Of a stretch of DNA of 64,000 nucleotides, positions 23,456 to 33,619 are shown one piece after another. Where the stretch lies: assembly GCA_026182355.1 (NCBI GenBank), contig JAPFBL010000318.1, positions 248,001 to 312,000 of the forward strand. The letters are read 5' to 3'. Under the pieces are notes generated by a model, which did no database searches, had not been told where the DNA came from, and saw only the letters and a program-made list of their open reading frames with translations. The position numbers and the translations under genes are program-made. Source of the stretch: Hermatobates lingyangjiaoensis. Taxonomy: Eukaryota; Arthropoda; Insecta; Hemiptera; Hermatobatidae. The stretch's first letter is position 1; each line of letters opens with the position of its first letter.

Positions 23456-23497
23456 TACTCTCCTGAAGACGGCAAGACGCCGAAATTATCGAGATTC
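23456..23497 (+). ncRNA. Hammerhead ribozyme, GGC/GCC stem II
   Basis: Core CUGAAGA 23463-23469, extra C, stem II GGC/GCC with loop AAGAC, GAA, AUUAU, H17 = C at 23490, then GAGA, which pairs with UCUC just upstream. Stem III is imperfectly self-complementary. Confidence 0.65.
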
Positions 23498-23537
23498 GTG
23501 AGTGTTCGTCCTTTTTCTTGTGTTCTCTAGCTGTAAC

Positions 23538-23543
<6 letters not shown>

Positions 23544-23584
<41 letters not shown>

Positions 23585-23597
23585 TTATATATATAAA
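23544..23597. repeat. (TA)n microsatellite
   Basis: Lies at the right edge of the PLE 3' fragment and its HHR. Confidence 0.95.
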
Positions 23598-23864
23598 TCA
23601 AATTCTCTAATAATTCTATTTTTATAATTTCAATGATTTCATTTATCTCTAAAATACTTTTACTGATAGTATTCTACATGTTGTAATAATCCATTTTCAG
23701 ACTGTTTATTTATTTGTAAGATGTTGATATATGATTTCTTATTATCCTTTGTTGTAGACCTATGAAAAAAGTTTTATAATAATACCAAAACATGGAAAAT
23801 TGGAGTTTGATTTTAAACGTGGAATTGATTGAATCCCGATTACTTTATATATATATATATATAG

Positions 23865-24100
23865 GTAGGCAGCAAATCTACTTTTATACAAGTTGAATTG
23901 AAATATGCAGCAGCCTCTGGATTTACGACTTTTTTTACTGACTGTCTCTAATTTTCTGATTATTTTTCTTTTATTTTGGGGTAAATCCCAAATTAATTTT
24001 ACCAGGGACATTTCAAATTTACAAGTTTGGTTAGCATATGATGACAAGTTAAACGAATTAACAACCAATTTATATTTACTTACACAAGCTGTATAGTAGT
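23865..24100 (-). pseudogene. PLE N-terminal coding fragment
   Basis: The minus frame reads MSLVKLIWDLPQNKRKIIRK, then LETVSKKSRKSRGC, aligning with the fragment at 30556 (LIWELPQNERRIIRKLETVN). It then drifts into another phase (FQFNLYKSRFAAY), so it is frameshifted. It ends at GTAGGCAGC on plus, beside a (TA)n tract, the same end point as the 30556 copy. Upstream, at about 24085-24115, is a hammerhead relic that has lost GAAA. Confidence 0.55.
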
Positions 24101-24233
24101 CATCCTCAGGTGTAATTTTGGTCAAAATTTTAAAGAAACAAATTTAAATTTATACGGTATTTAAATTTATATATATTTAAATTTGAATGAGTTCAAAATT
24201 CAAGAGGAGTAACACAGAGTAAGGAAACAGTCA

Positions 24234-24272
24234 CAGACTCAAATTTTCGGGTAATCCGTCTTCAGGAGAAAA
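24234..24272 (-). ncRNA. Hammerhead ribozyme (CUGAAGA family)
   Basis: Core CUGAAGA (24265-24259), C, GG-AUUAC-CC, GAA, AAUU, H17 = U, GAG. The flank through GACCAAGCACGTTGTAGAC equals the 3' UTR of the PLE at 62045, so this is a solo PLE 3' terminal repeat. Confidence 0.65.
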
Positions 24273-24562
24273 GAGAAAGGGAGACCAAGCACGTTGTAGA
24301 CTCAACGGCAAGTAACCCATATCTATCTATATATCTATCTATCTATATGATATCTATCTATGTATTTATATTTATATATAATTTAATTTTCCGTTCTTTG
24401 AAATTCTATATATATGAAGATTACTTTTTTTATTATTTTATTTTTTCCTTGTTGCTATTCTTCTTCAGCATTCCTACTACTTTTTTTGTTGTTTTTGTTG
24501 TAGCCAACCAGTACATATTCTGTGAAGCTGTCCAGTTGGCTTTCGTCTTCTCGCCACTCAAT

Positions 24563-24612
24563 TTTCTTTCCTGAGGACGAACGTTAAAAGGGTTGAAATA
24601 TTGAATGTGAGT
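24563..24612 (+). ncRNA. Hammerhead ribozyme (CUGAGGA, AUAU family)
   Basis: Core CUGAGGA 24571-24577, C, GAAC/GGUU stem II (with one mismatch), GAA, AUAU, H17 = U, GAA pairing with UUC upstream. Confidence 0.52.
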
Positions 24613-25017
24613 CCTAGTTTCTGTTTTTTATTCGTCTTTCTCAAAGTTTTTAAAGTATATATGTATATGGTCATTTCAAATATATATAGTAGTGTGTCAT
24701 GTATCATATATGAAGAGATATGAAACATGTATATATCGTGTCTTACAGTAGAATAGACTGTTATGCCAAGAGTACATCCTAATCATCTAACCTGATAAGG
24801 TGTCAAACATGTTTAAGAGATTTCTCGTTTCAACATGTTTAAAACATTTTTTAAATACATATGGTTATTTCAAGTGTACAGCAACAAATATCTTATGAAT
24901 TAAGTATTACACGTTTTAAAATGATGTCATCTATTATTTATATGTATAGATATTTCTTGTGCAGGAACTCACTTTTAATGTACAGTGGTTGTATAAAACG
25001 TGTGAAAACATGTAGTG

Positions 25018-25020
<3 letters not shown>

Positions 25021-25046
<26 letters not shown>
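25021..25046. repeat. (TA)n microsatellite
   Basis: Pure dinucleotide run. Confidence 0.95.
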
Positions 25047-25050
<4 letters not shown>

Positions 25051-25283
25051 AATTTGTAGCAGCTTATGCACTCACTATTTTAGTGTTGGTGGCCAAAGTT
25101 CTTTCGGGAAATTTTCCTTTCACCCGGTTGTAGTCACCACTAAATCTTCCCAAGAGACATCGTTGTGGTTTGAATTACACGAAGTTTCGACATAGCCAAT
25201 AGTTGCATGCTCATATAGCCATCTTAATGAAGCGAGCTTCTGATTTCTCACGTCAGCCTCATATTCCTCTGGGCATGTTTTTT

Positions 25284-25299
25284 GGGGGGGGGGGGGGGG
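25284..25299. repeat. Run of 16 G
   Basis: A mononucleotide G run, striking in this AT-rich background; length is prone to sequencing error. Confidence 0.9.
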
Positions 25300-25884
25300 C
25301 GCCAGCAGTTAAATGAAAAGATAACCTCCTAGAGAGCTTTGTTGTTGTCAATCCGATGTATTTGGAGAGCAGGTTTTCACGTTCACCTGTAGTGAAATGT
25401 ACTCGTTCACCAAATGACTACGCTGAAGTAAGTTAACTCGCTCAACTGTCATAGAAGGTGGAGGTATAAAACGTTTTAAGAGATGTCGTGAATAAATATA
25501 TACCTTTATTGATAATTTTTCGCAACGGAGTTTTATCATGTTTTTGCAGTTTTATTGCTATTTACATAGTTTTGACAGGTTAACTGTGCCATGTATAACA
25601 ATAAATGGTAATGATAGGGTACAAAATACTTCACCCCCACATTCTGTTCCCTGTGATATTAAATAATCTATATGTCTATATCAGAATCTCTTTACAGTCA
25701 AGAGAAATATGCAGAAGTCATAAATCTTTTGAAAGATATTGCAGTAAAAAAGATTTCTTCATCAGATACAAATATTATCGCGTATAGGAGAACAAACAGA
25801 CCAACGATTGGCTCTTTTTGATACCACACAATGACTATTCTACACTGGATGTCCCCAAAGTTTTGTCTAACAAAAATTTCTTAA

Positions 25885-26105
25885 GAGTAAGGACCTTTAA
25901 CGAGTATCTGACATCATGCGAGCTTAACGCTAGCTAGGATCCTTAATGAATATCTGATATCGTACACGCTCAAGACTGACTGTTTTACGCTCTTTCCTAT
26001 GGACAGCATGCACGAGATTATCTATCTAGTACATAAAAAACATTGAGTCATGATCAGAACCTGACCTTTAATAGCAGTGCACTATCGCTAAACCACTCCT
26101 AGCCC
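25885..26105 (-). mobile_element. tRNA-derived SINE, diverged
   Basis: The minus strand begins GGGGCTAGGAGTGGTTTAGC (box A-like) and has AGGTTCTGATCAT as a degenerate box B. The body, on plus, has CCTTTAACGAGTATCTGACA followed by a second, partial copy of the same words (CCTTAATGAATATCTGATAT). Confidence 0.5.
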
Positions 26106-26437
26106 CTGCTCTAAATATTCATACAACTTCAAACATATTAGGAGATATCGTCAATAAATATATACCTTTATTGATAATTTTTTGCAAAGGAGTTTTATCA
26201 TATTTATGTAGTTTTATTGTTATATACACAGTTTTGATAGGTTATTATTATTTTAATTTGATAGGTTATTCATTTTTTTTATTGAATTTTATATTTATAA
26301 AGATTTCTTTTTATATATTTTTTCCGCGTTGTTACTCTTCTGCAGCTATTTCTACTACTTTATGCGTTTTCGTTTGGGCAATCTGCACATAATTTGTGAA
26401 GATGTCCAGTTGGTATTTGTATTCTCTCCATTCAACT

Positions 26438-26488
26438 TCAGTTCCTGATGATGACCGTTAAAGGGGTCGAAATATTCCATGTGAGTTC
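26438..26488 (+). ncRNA. Hammerhead ribozyme (AUAU family)
   Basis: Core CUGAUGA 26445-26451, U, GACC/GGUC stem II, GAA 26469-26471, AUAU, H17 = U 26476. It is a diverged relative of the 24563 copy with a stronger stem II. Confidence 0.6.
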
Positions 26489-26633
26489 TAGTATCTGTTT
26501 TCTATTCCTGTTTCTCAAAGATTTTGAATTATATACATATTTTTTTTATTTGTAGTAGCTCTCTGACGAGATAGTCCAAAAGGACTTCAGAGCTTATTTT
26601 TCTTCATTTTGATTCTTTTCTGCGGCATTTTGC

Positions 26634-26636
<3 letters not shown>

Positions 26637-26690
<54 letters not shown>
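26637..26690. repeat. (TA)n microsatellite
   Basis: An uninterrupted run of AT dinucleotides replaces the RT region of the PLE fragment on its right. Confidence 0.95.
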
Positions 26691-26692
<2 letters not shown>

Positions 26693-26873
26693 TGTATTTT
26701 GGGAGCAGATCTTCAATCAAACATGTTTTATTAAAAATTATGCCAATTTTAACTTTTGTTCTTTTCCGAGTTAATTTTTCAAGTTTTCTCACTATGGATT
26801 TCCACCTTTCTGGTAAAATATAAAGTAATTCACCAAAAGATTTATTCTTGACTTCCATTTTATTAACTAACAA
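26685..26873 (-). pseudogene. PLE N-terminal coding fragment
   Basis: 63 codons from a Met: MLVNKMEVKNKSFGELLYIL, then ERWKSIVRKLEKLTRKRTK and IFNKTCLIEDLLPKYTKY. The basic heptad-like helix followed by a FN-x-T/S-C-L--DLLPKY signature is shared by five minus-strand fragments in this window and resembles the region upstream of the RT in PLEs. The frame runs directly into a (TA)n tract (26637-26690) that replaces the RT. An HHR relic lies about 45 bp upstream. Confidence 0.6.
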
Positions 26874-26917
26874 GTTTTAACTATAACAAACAAATTAACC
26901 TTACATACTAATTATAT

Positions 26918-26952
26918 ACGACGTTTTGGTCAGCTCTGACCATCTTCAGGCA
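26918..26952 (-). ncRNA. Hammerhead relic, G12 lost
   Basis: Core CUGAAGA, extra U, stem II GGUCA/UGACC with loop GAGC, then AAAA where GAAA is expected, and ACGU-C. Loss of G12 should abolish cleavage. It lies just upstream of the PLE N-terminal fragment at 26685. Confidence 0.5.
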
Positions 26953-27087
26953 CTAATAACAATTCATAACAGAACTCAAATACAAATATATATATATATA
27001 TACCAATTAAAAGAAACGGTCCAGCGGACTTTTTTTAAAATAAAATAAATTCAAAACGAAGGAAACACACAGAAAGACACAGACATA

Positions 27088-27128
27088 ACTCACATCGATA
27101 TTTCAACCATCGTCGTCATCAGGAGGTG
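27088..27128 (-). ncRNA. Hammerhead ribozyme (AUAU family), left arm
   Basis: Core CUGAUGA (27122-27116), C, GAC-GAUG-GUU, GAA, AUAU, H17 = C, GAUGUGAG. Confidence 0.62.
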
Positions 27129-27207
27129 CGAAGAGCGAAGAGTCCCGCAGGAAGACAGGGCGGTACTCAGAGTACCGCCCTGTCTTCCTGCGGGACTCTT
27201 CGCTCTT

Positions 27208-27250
27208 CGCACCTCCTGATGACGACGATGGTCGAAATATCGATGTGAGT
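27208..27250 (+). ncRNA. Hammerhead ribozyme (AUAU family), right arm
   Basis: Core CUGAUGA 27216-27222, C, GAC-GAUG-GUC, GAA 27234-27236, AUAU, H17 = C 27241, GAUGUGAG. Differs from the left arm by a G-C instead of G-U pair in stem II. Confidence 0.65.
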
Positions 27251-28128
27251 TATGTCTGTGTCTTTCTGTGTGGTTCCTTCGTTTTGAATTTATTTTATTT
27301 TATATATATATATTAGCTGTTGCTGGTCTGTATACTGGCCGGTGACTGGCTATTGCCTTAGCGAGTGGCTGGTGGTTGGTCACCTAGAAGCTACAGTCTG
27401 CGTGAAACCACGGTGTGTTGACGATTAATTAATGAGTTATGTTTTATGATTATCATGGCTTCGTATATTTGTAGTCTGGTTGGGTCATTGACTTGCTCGA
27501 AAATGCTGGTGATTTGTACAAGGTCCTGGCGGGTGAGCTTTCTTCCATGTTCCTGGGAGGTGTGTCTGGTGATGCTCCTACTTGTAGGTGTATCGTCAGT
27601 AGTCGTGAGTGTTGGTCGATGTCATACCAATATATTTTAAATTGGCTGGGACCTCACAATCTCCCATATTGCAGTTATATTCATACATGACATTGGCCTT
27701 TGCAGCATTGCGATGACTGTATTTGGGCTATTTTTCATTATCAGGTTTGCAGTGGTTCTAGGTTTATAATAAAGATGGATTTGAAGACGTTCATATTCGT
27801 TATCACATTTCACATTTCTACGAATAATTTGTTTCAACACTCTTTGATATTCTTTATACGCCTCGTGTACTGATTCTTATAGTACACCTTATGGACTGTG
27901 CTACTTGGGTGGGTTGTTTGATTAGCATTGCTGGTCCGGGTTTTGAGGTAGGCGTTAACTACTTTATCAAAAGATGTGTGCTATAGCCGTTGTTGATAAA
28001 TGTTTGCCTTAGTTGAGAGAGTCTTTCGTGAGTTTATATATATATATAGCTTCTTGACCACTGATATTTTAAATTCACACAAGGGGTTCTTGAGGATTTT
28101 GATCATAAAACATACAACTCCTGATTAT

Positions 28129-28170
28129 AAGCCAACGTTTCGCCAAAAATTGTTAGGCATTTTCAAGGCT
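28129..28170 (-). ncRNA. Variant hammerhead, U3-A8 core
   Basis: AGCC, UUGAAAA, U, GCC...GGC stem II, GAA, ACGU, H17 = U, GGCU. Stem I AGCC/GGCU is fully Watson-Crick. U3 and A8 replace the usual C3 and G8. Confidence 0.55.
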
Positions 28171-28803
28171 AAAAAACAATTTATTAACGACATAAGTAAA
28201 GCAAGATAAATACATACAAGCAAGATCTCTTATTACAGGCAGTTAACATATTATAAGAGATCAGACATATCAAGTCTTAGTTTAATTTATTCCAATCTCC
28301 TTCAATAGTTTCTATTGAACTTTTTTTTCCATGTTGACCTTAGGGGAGTACCTTGTTTTCCGTGTTTAGGTTATGTAACCTTCCTGTTTATGTGTATCTG
28401 TTATGATGCAGCCAGACATAAGCATGGACCGGTAAATCGTGTTTCTTCTAAGTAAAGGTAATAATGTTTGTAAGGTTTTTTGTTTTTTTCCCTTAATTTA
28501 TTTTAATTTTTGACTCTCTTGTTTTTCATTGTTTTGTAATTTTCTGTGTTTGTTACTGTCTCTGTGTTGTTTGCTGTTTGAAAATCGGGTTTTTGATGTT
28601 CTGAATAATTAATAACCAGTAATTAGGTTTAAACAATAAATGTCGGTTTTTAAATAATAAGAATAATAATAGCACTAGGTATTTTATGATCCTTTGTGGT
28701 TCTCTTGTTACAAAATTTTTTGTTTGTGTTGTTTGTTTTCTGTTGGGTGATGTCCTATGATGTATTTATCTTGCTTTACTTATGTCGTTAATAAATTGTT
28801 TTT

Positions 28804-28846
28804 TAGCCTTGAAAATGCCAAACAAGTTTTGGCGAAACGTCGGTTT
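28804..28846 (+). ncRNA. Variant hammerhead, U3-A8 core
   Basis: Stem I AGCC 28805-28808 with GGUU 28842-28845; core UUGAAAA 28809-28815; U; stem II of at least 6 bp (GCCAAA/UUUGGC); GAA 28834-28836; ACGU; H17 = C 28841. Confidence 0.57.
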
Positions 28847-28905
28847 ATAATCAGGAGTTGTATGTTTTATGACCAAAATTTTCAAGAACCCCTTGTGTGA
28901 ATTTA

Positions 28906-28924
28906 TATATATATATATATATAT
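28906..28924. repeat. (TA)n tract
   Basis: Separates the U3-A8 element from the next, decayed UAUGAAAAA-type copy at about 29005-29055 (minus). Confidence 0.9.
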
Positions 28925-29239
28925 TGATAAAAGTATCGACCGTGGAATAGAAACAAAACTAAAGTTTATCGGGACTTGGTCAGTTCTTCAGGTTCAAATT
29001 GAACTCTCATTGCCAATGTTTTGGTCTTTATTTAAATCCTTTTTCATAGGCGGAAGTATAAATTTTGAAACAGAAAAACTAAGTATTATTTTACAAAGAT
29101 AAATATATATATATATTTAGAAAGTTATGCCTGATTACACTTTATTTAGCTTTGTTGAATATTTTAGCAAACTTCGGAACCTTTTCTTCACTTCAGAATT
29201 ATTCAAAGCGAGATTAGATCTTCAAATTTATATTTCACA

Positions 29240-29278
29240 AGTTTCGGTGCTTTCAATCACCATCATCAGAAATAAACA
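29240..29278 (-). ncRNA. Hammerhead-like motif with G at position 17
   Basis: AUUU, CUGAUGA (29269-29263), U, GGUG/CACC stem II, GAA, ACUUGU, then G where H17 is expected, then AAAU. Stem I AUUU/AAAU is perfect, which fixes the frame and makes the G17 assignment firm. Confidence 0.55.
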
Positions 29279-29579
29279 ATTTTACTAAACTTAACAACAA
29301 TTGATACTTTGTAGTATTCAGAGGTGTATTTTTCTTAAATTTAATTTTTTTAATCTGTTTATTACTTTTTATTTTATTGGTTTATTAATTATCGGTTCGG
29401 TTGAATTTTATATTTATAAAGATTCCATTTTTTAATGTTTAAATATTAATAATTAAGATGTATTCAAGAAGGACTGCTTCCAACTTTTACGAATATTAAA
29501 AAATATACATATAAAACAAGATTTCACAATAAAGAGGTGAAATACTAATCAATGTTTAAACCATGATAAGAAATGGGAC

Positions 29580-29630
29580 AAAAAGGCGAAGATCTTTCAG
29601 CCGTAACAAGCGGTCTTCGTCAGAGTCAAA
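29580..29630 (-). ncRNA. Hammerhead motif (AGAUCU family), stem I damaged
   Basis: CUGACGA core, GACCG-CUUGUUA-CGGCU, GAA, AGAUCU, U, but the 3' strand is CGCC instead of AGUC. The inverted partner at 29643-29690 is truncated. Confidence 0.52.
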
Positions 29631-29879
29631 TGTCAACTGAAATTTGACTCTGACGAAGCTGCTTGTTATAGTTCAGAGAAAATTTTGACGTACGATTGAA
29701 TCTAAAAGGGGGTGAGAAAAATATAAGCTATACCATCTAATGAACTGATTAAATTGAAATTATACCAAAAAATAGAGCATCATGTGGGAGTTGAAATTTT
29801 TTTTTCAAAATTGGGTTACTTAAAAAGGGGAGTTATGGTACATTTTAAGTTTTAAGAATAAGTTTTTTTTAATGTGTTC

Positions 29880-29990
29880 ACCAAACACATAGTCATTTCG
29901 CTAACCTAGCAAGGATCGTGAATTCAAATCCTTTAGCTCTTGACTGCCTTTGTTTGTCACGATTTTGCATGGCTCACCTGTTAAGAGGGG
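29880..29990 (+). mobile_element. Possible tRNA-derived SINE fragment
   Basis: CATAGTCATTTCGCTAACCT followed by GTGAATTCAAATCC resembles boxes A and B. The body does not match the other SINEs in this window. Confidence 0.3.
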
Positions 29991-30555
29991 GTTTACAGTT
30001 GTAGTTTACAACACTGACTGTTATAGAATAATGAAATAAGGTTTAAAAAATAAACCTAAATTTAGAAATTTAAAACAAAATCATAACATTCCGATTACAA
30101 CAAAGAACAGTATAGCTGTAAAATATAATTTTATTTTGATCTGTCAAGCAGGACACAAGTCCTGAAAAAAGCTATTAAATTCAATAATAAGTAAAATTAA
30201 TACATTTTATGGCAAAAAAACCCTTTTCAGTTGCTCTAAAAATCTGACATTTTTTTAGACTTTTTAGGGGTCTAGAATAATAGTTTAGGAGGAAAAATAT
30301 ATTATTGAAGATCATATTTTGCTAAAAAAAGTAACTTTTCATGAAAAATTGCTCAAAAAGAATGCGACACATCTACTCCATAGGATCCATTTTTGTGTAA
30401 AATATTAATTTGACCCATCGAACGATGTGCCCTGTAGCGTGCTTGGAATCTTTAGTATACTCACACACCCATCCACTCAACAACCCAACTGTCCACACAC
30501 ACACACCCATATTTATTTTACATTGGTGCTTATGTGCATTTAATAATAACTTTTG

Positions 30556-30725
30556 TATAGGTAGGCAGCAAATCTTCTTTTAAAGATGTTGAATTGAAAT
30601 ATGCAGTAGCCTCTGCATTTACGACTTTTTTATTGACTGTCTCTAATTTTCTGATTATTCTTCTTTCATTTTGAGGTAATTCCCAAATTAACTTGCCAGA
30701 GACATTTCAACTTTACCAGTTGGAT
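30556..30725 (-). pseudogene. PLE N-terminal coding fragment
   Basis: One minus frame reads LIWELPQNERRIIRKLETVN, then KKVVNAEATAYFNSTSLKED and LLPT. This is the best consensus of the five N-terminal fragments. The fragment stops at the same GTAGGCAGC sequence as the copy at 23865. An apparently intact HHR sits just upstream at 30770-30812, so HHR and N-terminal codons were mobilised together. Confidence 0.58.
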
Positions 30726-30769
30726 TAACATATCATGGCAAGTTAAACGAATTAGCAACCAATATATAC

Positions 30770-30812
30770 TTACTTACAAGCTTTCGACTGTACAGTAGTC
30801 ATCGTCAGGTTA
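30770..30812 (-). ncRNA. Hammerhead ribozyme, GACU/AGUC stem II
   Basis: Core CUGACGA (30808-30802), extra U, stem II GACU/AGUC with loop ACUGUAC, GAA, AGCU palindrome, H17 = U. It lies about 50 bp upstream of the PLE N-terminal fragment. Stem I pairing is weak (two base pairs next to the core). Confidence 0.6.
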
Positions 30813-31349
30813 TAATTTTAGTCTTACATTTAAAGAAACCAATTTGAATGTTATATAAAGAAATATTGAAACAAATTTTAGTTATATAAATAAAAGTTAG
30901 CAGGTTTGAACAAGTTAGCAAAACAAGATTTGTCAACTTGGCGAAATAACTTCCTATCAGAGGGCGATAGATTCTGAATTATTGCCGAACCGACTTGATC
31001 CTGTCTCTCTAATTAATTTGAAGTTATTGTGGAAATTCTTGTTACTAGGGCTAGAATTAAGATCGGAACTTTGGACATTGAGACTAGGATTCTTTTCTTT
31101 GATATAAAGAGCCTCTGGAATAGCTAATCGGCTAATGTCACTATTGTAATGTAATATTGAAGTTCCTTCTATTAACATTTCCCTAGTAAGTTTGTTTCCG
31201 TGGGCTTCTTCTGTATGTGACTTGGGTTGACGCTTGGCTCCCGATGAGAGTTGGGTCGTCAGACGCCTTGTTGCTTAGTTGCAGTCATCCCAATATACAT
31301 GTAATAATAACTGTGAAAATACATAAATAGGAAGACTATTAAAAAGAAA

Positions 31350-31377
31350 ATACACACACACACACACACACACACTC
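31350..31377. repeat. (CA)n microsatellite
   Basis: Pure CA run. Confidence 0.95.
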
Positions 31378-31399
31378 ATCATGAAAGATCCAAGCGGTC

Positions 31400-31854
31400 T
31401 TCAAACATCTAAATACCTCAAAAACTTGAGGTTAAATTTTTTCATAATTACTATACCTAGAAAATTAATTAGTATAACTACTACAAGAGACCCAATTTTA
31501 AAATTGAAATACCAGATGTCTATTGAAAAGTATATTTTAATTAATTGAATTATCAGTTTCATAAATCAGGAACGAATTTTAATTTTTCCTAAAGATTACT
31601 TTTCAGTTTTACTGTAATGAAGGATACAGTACAAAGTTTATGTAATACGAAAATTTTAGTTTTTGAATGCATTTGATGATAACGCTTATTGAAATTCTTC
31701 TTAATATCCTTAGGCAATTGTTAATTATATTCATTTTTGATAGAATTTACAGTCATGTTAAGTGAAGAAAGTGTATTCCTTTGATTTTTGTAAGACATTT
31801 AGTAATGTATGCGTGAGTGAAAATGGTAATGATTTAATGAACAGTTATGAATTG
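31400..31854. other. AT-rich sequence, nothing recognised
   Basis: No repeat or coding match was recognised. Confidence 0.35.
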
Positions 31855-32140
31855 AACTTAATGGAATCGGGCCAATGAAAATGCTAGGGATGGGCTGATT
31901 CTTGAGTGTTAAGGGTACTGCACTGGTCAAAGACCTGTGTCGCATCCCTATCGGAAGGGATGAGCCCACTCGCTGGATAAGGGCTGACTGGTCATTCCTC
32001 CAAAGAGGAAGTGGCCATTTCCTTGGAGTAGCACTCACTTTAAGTCCCCCTCTCCCCGACCCTTTAAGGGTAAGTGCCCATTATCCAAGAGCAATGCTCA
32101 CTCCATGACTGTTACCCCTACTGAGGCGGAATTTACCATT
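31855..32140. other. GC-richer unrecognised segment
   Basis: The segment is visibly richer in G and C than its flanks and open in frames on both strands (79 codons minus, 68 plus), but neither translation shows a domain. A few self-complementary words (AAGAGCAATGCTC; TATCCAAG) may mark a decayed repeat. Confidence 0.3.
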
Positions 32141-32681
32141 TTTCTAGATTGTGAACACGCATGTGTTTTTAACATAAATGTATTCCTCAAACTATAGGCT
32201 ATGTAGCCTATGTAGTTCTACAAACTAACTTTTTTTGTAGAAGCACTTTTGTAACATAACGGTTTTACGTATTAAAAAAAAAAAAATTCTAATCAATGAA
32301 ATACGTCGATTATAATAATATCCACGATCTCACAAATACACGGTTCCATATCTTCTCGTATCAACACGCAAATAAACAAAAAAGTGAAACTACAAATAAC
32401 TAAAGCTACATTAGATGACTGAAAGCTAGTATTTATTGTTAAATTAATGTCAAGTAAATCATAATTTTCTTGTTTTAATGACTAAATTTAACTTATAACT
32501 TGAAATCCCGAGGTACTGACATATTTTCCTGTAAGACTTACATTAAATTATTTTATATAAAACAAGAGATTTAATAATTATACTACAGAGGAAAATATAT
32601 TTATTATTTTTAAGTTACTGCAAAGTACTTTGCATCTTACAACTTTAATATTTTGAAATGAAATACAGACCAAGAGACTTC

Positions 32682-32912
32682 TAACGTAGTGCAATCAGTT
32701 ATTATGTGCTATATACTCATTGTAGGGTAAAAAGCTAATGAAATGGCCTCCACATATAAAAATTAATCGTATAAACAATGCGTTTCGAATACGTAGTGTT
32801 CTTTCTCACTACGTTCTTTTTCTTGGAAGAACGACGTGTTCGAAAAGCGTTGTTTATACGATTATATTGGTATATGTGGAGGCCATTTCATTAGCTTCAT
32901 ACCCTACAATGA
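32682..32912. mobile_element. Family B inverted HHR element, degraded
   Basis: AAAAAGCTAATGAAATGGCC at the left is mirrored by GGCCATTTCATTAGCTT at the right. Both HHRs keep GAACAC-like stem II and ACGC segments but lack a CUGANGA core. Confidence 0.65.
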
Positions 32913-33292
32913 CCAAGAGACTTATAAACAAAACAATAATACATCAGTATGTGCATGTCAGTAAAGATCTCCGACTGAGCTACAAGTTTAGGAATATCCT
33001 ATAGCATTGCCTTTAATACTTAAGATGTTGCTTATCCTAAATTCAAGGATTTGAGAACATATGTATTAGCACTGTGTAGTATTTTAGAGCAGTTTAAATA
33101 TAATTTTTTGTAATGACGGTAAAGAAGTCATTACAAAATGCTCTATTTCTTCTGGTAAAGACATTATCTTTTCGGATAATAAATCGTTGCTGTCCTCACA
33201 ACTACCAAAAAGAACAGTTGATTACTTAGTGATAAACAAGAACTATTATCCATGGTATTGGAACCTCAACGACTATTAGGGTAACATCATAT

Positions 33293-33610
33293 GAGGAGTC
33301 AGGTTGGCTCAGTGGTTAACGTACTCACCTCTGGGTTGGTAGTCCGGGGTTCGATACCCACCTGACCTTCGATTTATTCATGCGGGAGGTGAAGAAATCT
33401 GAGCACGTCGTCCCTCGAAGAGGACGTTAAGCTGTCAGTCCTGAGCCTGTACGATGTTAGGTGCTTGTTAAAGATCTCTAGTCGAAACACACTTGAGTTA
33501 GGCAAAATTTAGGACTCTCAATGTAGAATCTGTAGAATCACCGATGAAACAAAAACCCAGTAAACGGCTAACGTTATCTCCCGCTATGGGATTGGTTTAA
33601 ACAATAAAAA
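33293..33610 (+). mobile_element. tRNA-derived SINE, full length
   Basis: Box A TGGCTCAGTGG (33305-33315) and box B GGTTCGATACC (33348-33358) are well preserved, then comes a body with GCGGGAGGTGAAGAAATCTG, CCTCGAAGAGGACGTTAAGC and GGTGCTTGTTAAAGATCTCT, ending GGATTGGTTTAAACAATAAA AA. Other copies are at 47998-48312 (full, minus), 52685-52967 (minus) and 52084-52200 (head only). Confidence 0.75.
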
Positions 33611-33619
33611 GTTATACCA

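Larger units (their letters stand above)
27037..27302. repeat. Near-perfect 266-bp palindrome with two opposed hammerheads
   Basis: The arms run from AAAATAAAATAAATTCAAAA to its complement at 27302, with the centre at about 27170 inside GCGGTACTCAGAGTACCGC. Very few mismatches separate the arms. Each arm carries one HHR. Confidence 0.9.
28045..28905. mobile_element. Inverted-repeat element with U3-A8 hammerheads
   Basis: About 150-bp inverted arms (28045-28210 and 28762-28905; TTCACACAAGGGGTTCTTGA mirrored by AAGAACCCCTTGTGTGAA) flank a 550-bp centre without a recognisable gene. Each arm carries one variant HHR. TA tracts adjoin both ends. Confidence 0.75.

Noticed and set aside
24085..24115. 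Active hammerhead upstream of the PLE fragment at 23865
   Set aside because: A CUGAGGA core is present but GAAA and a pairing stem II are missing, so only a relic can be claimed.
25150..25200. Hammerhead-like GAAGTTTCGACATAGCC stretch
   Set aside because: No CUGANGA-type core on either strand and no stem II.
31799..32108. GC-richer segment with open frames on both strands, suspected exon
   Set aside because: No splice-site context, domain or repeat partner could be recognised.
33297..33367. A genuine tRNA gene
   Set aside because: Boxes A and B are good, but there is no acceptor stem pairing and the sequence continues into a repeated SINE body.
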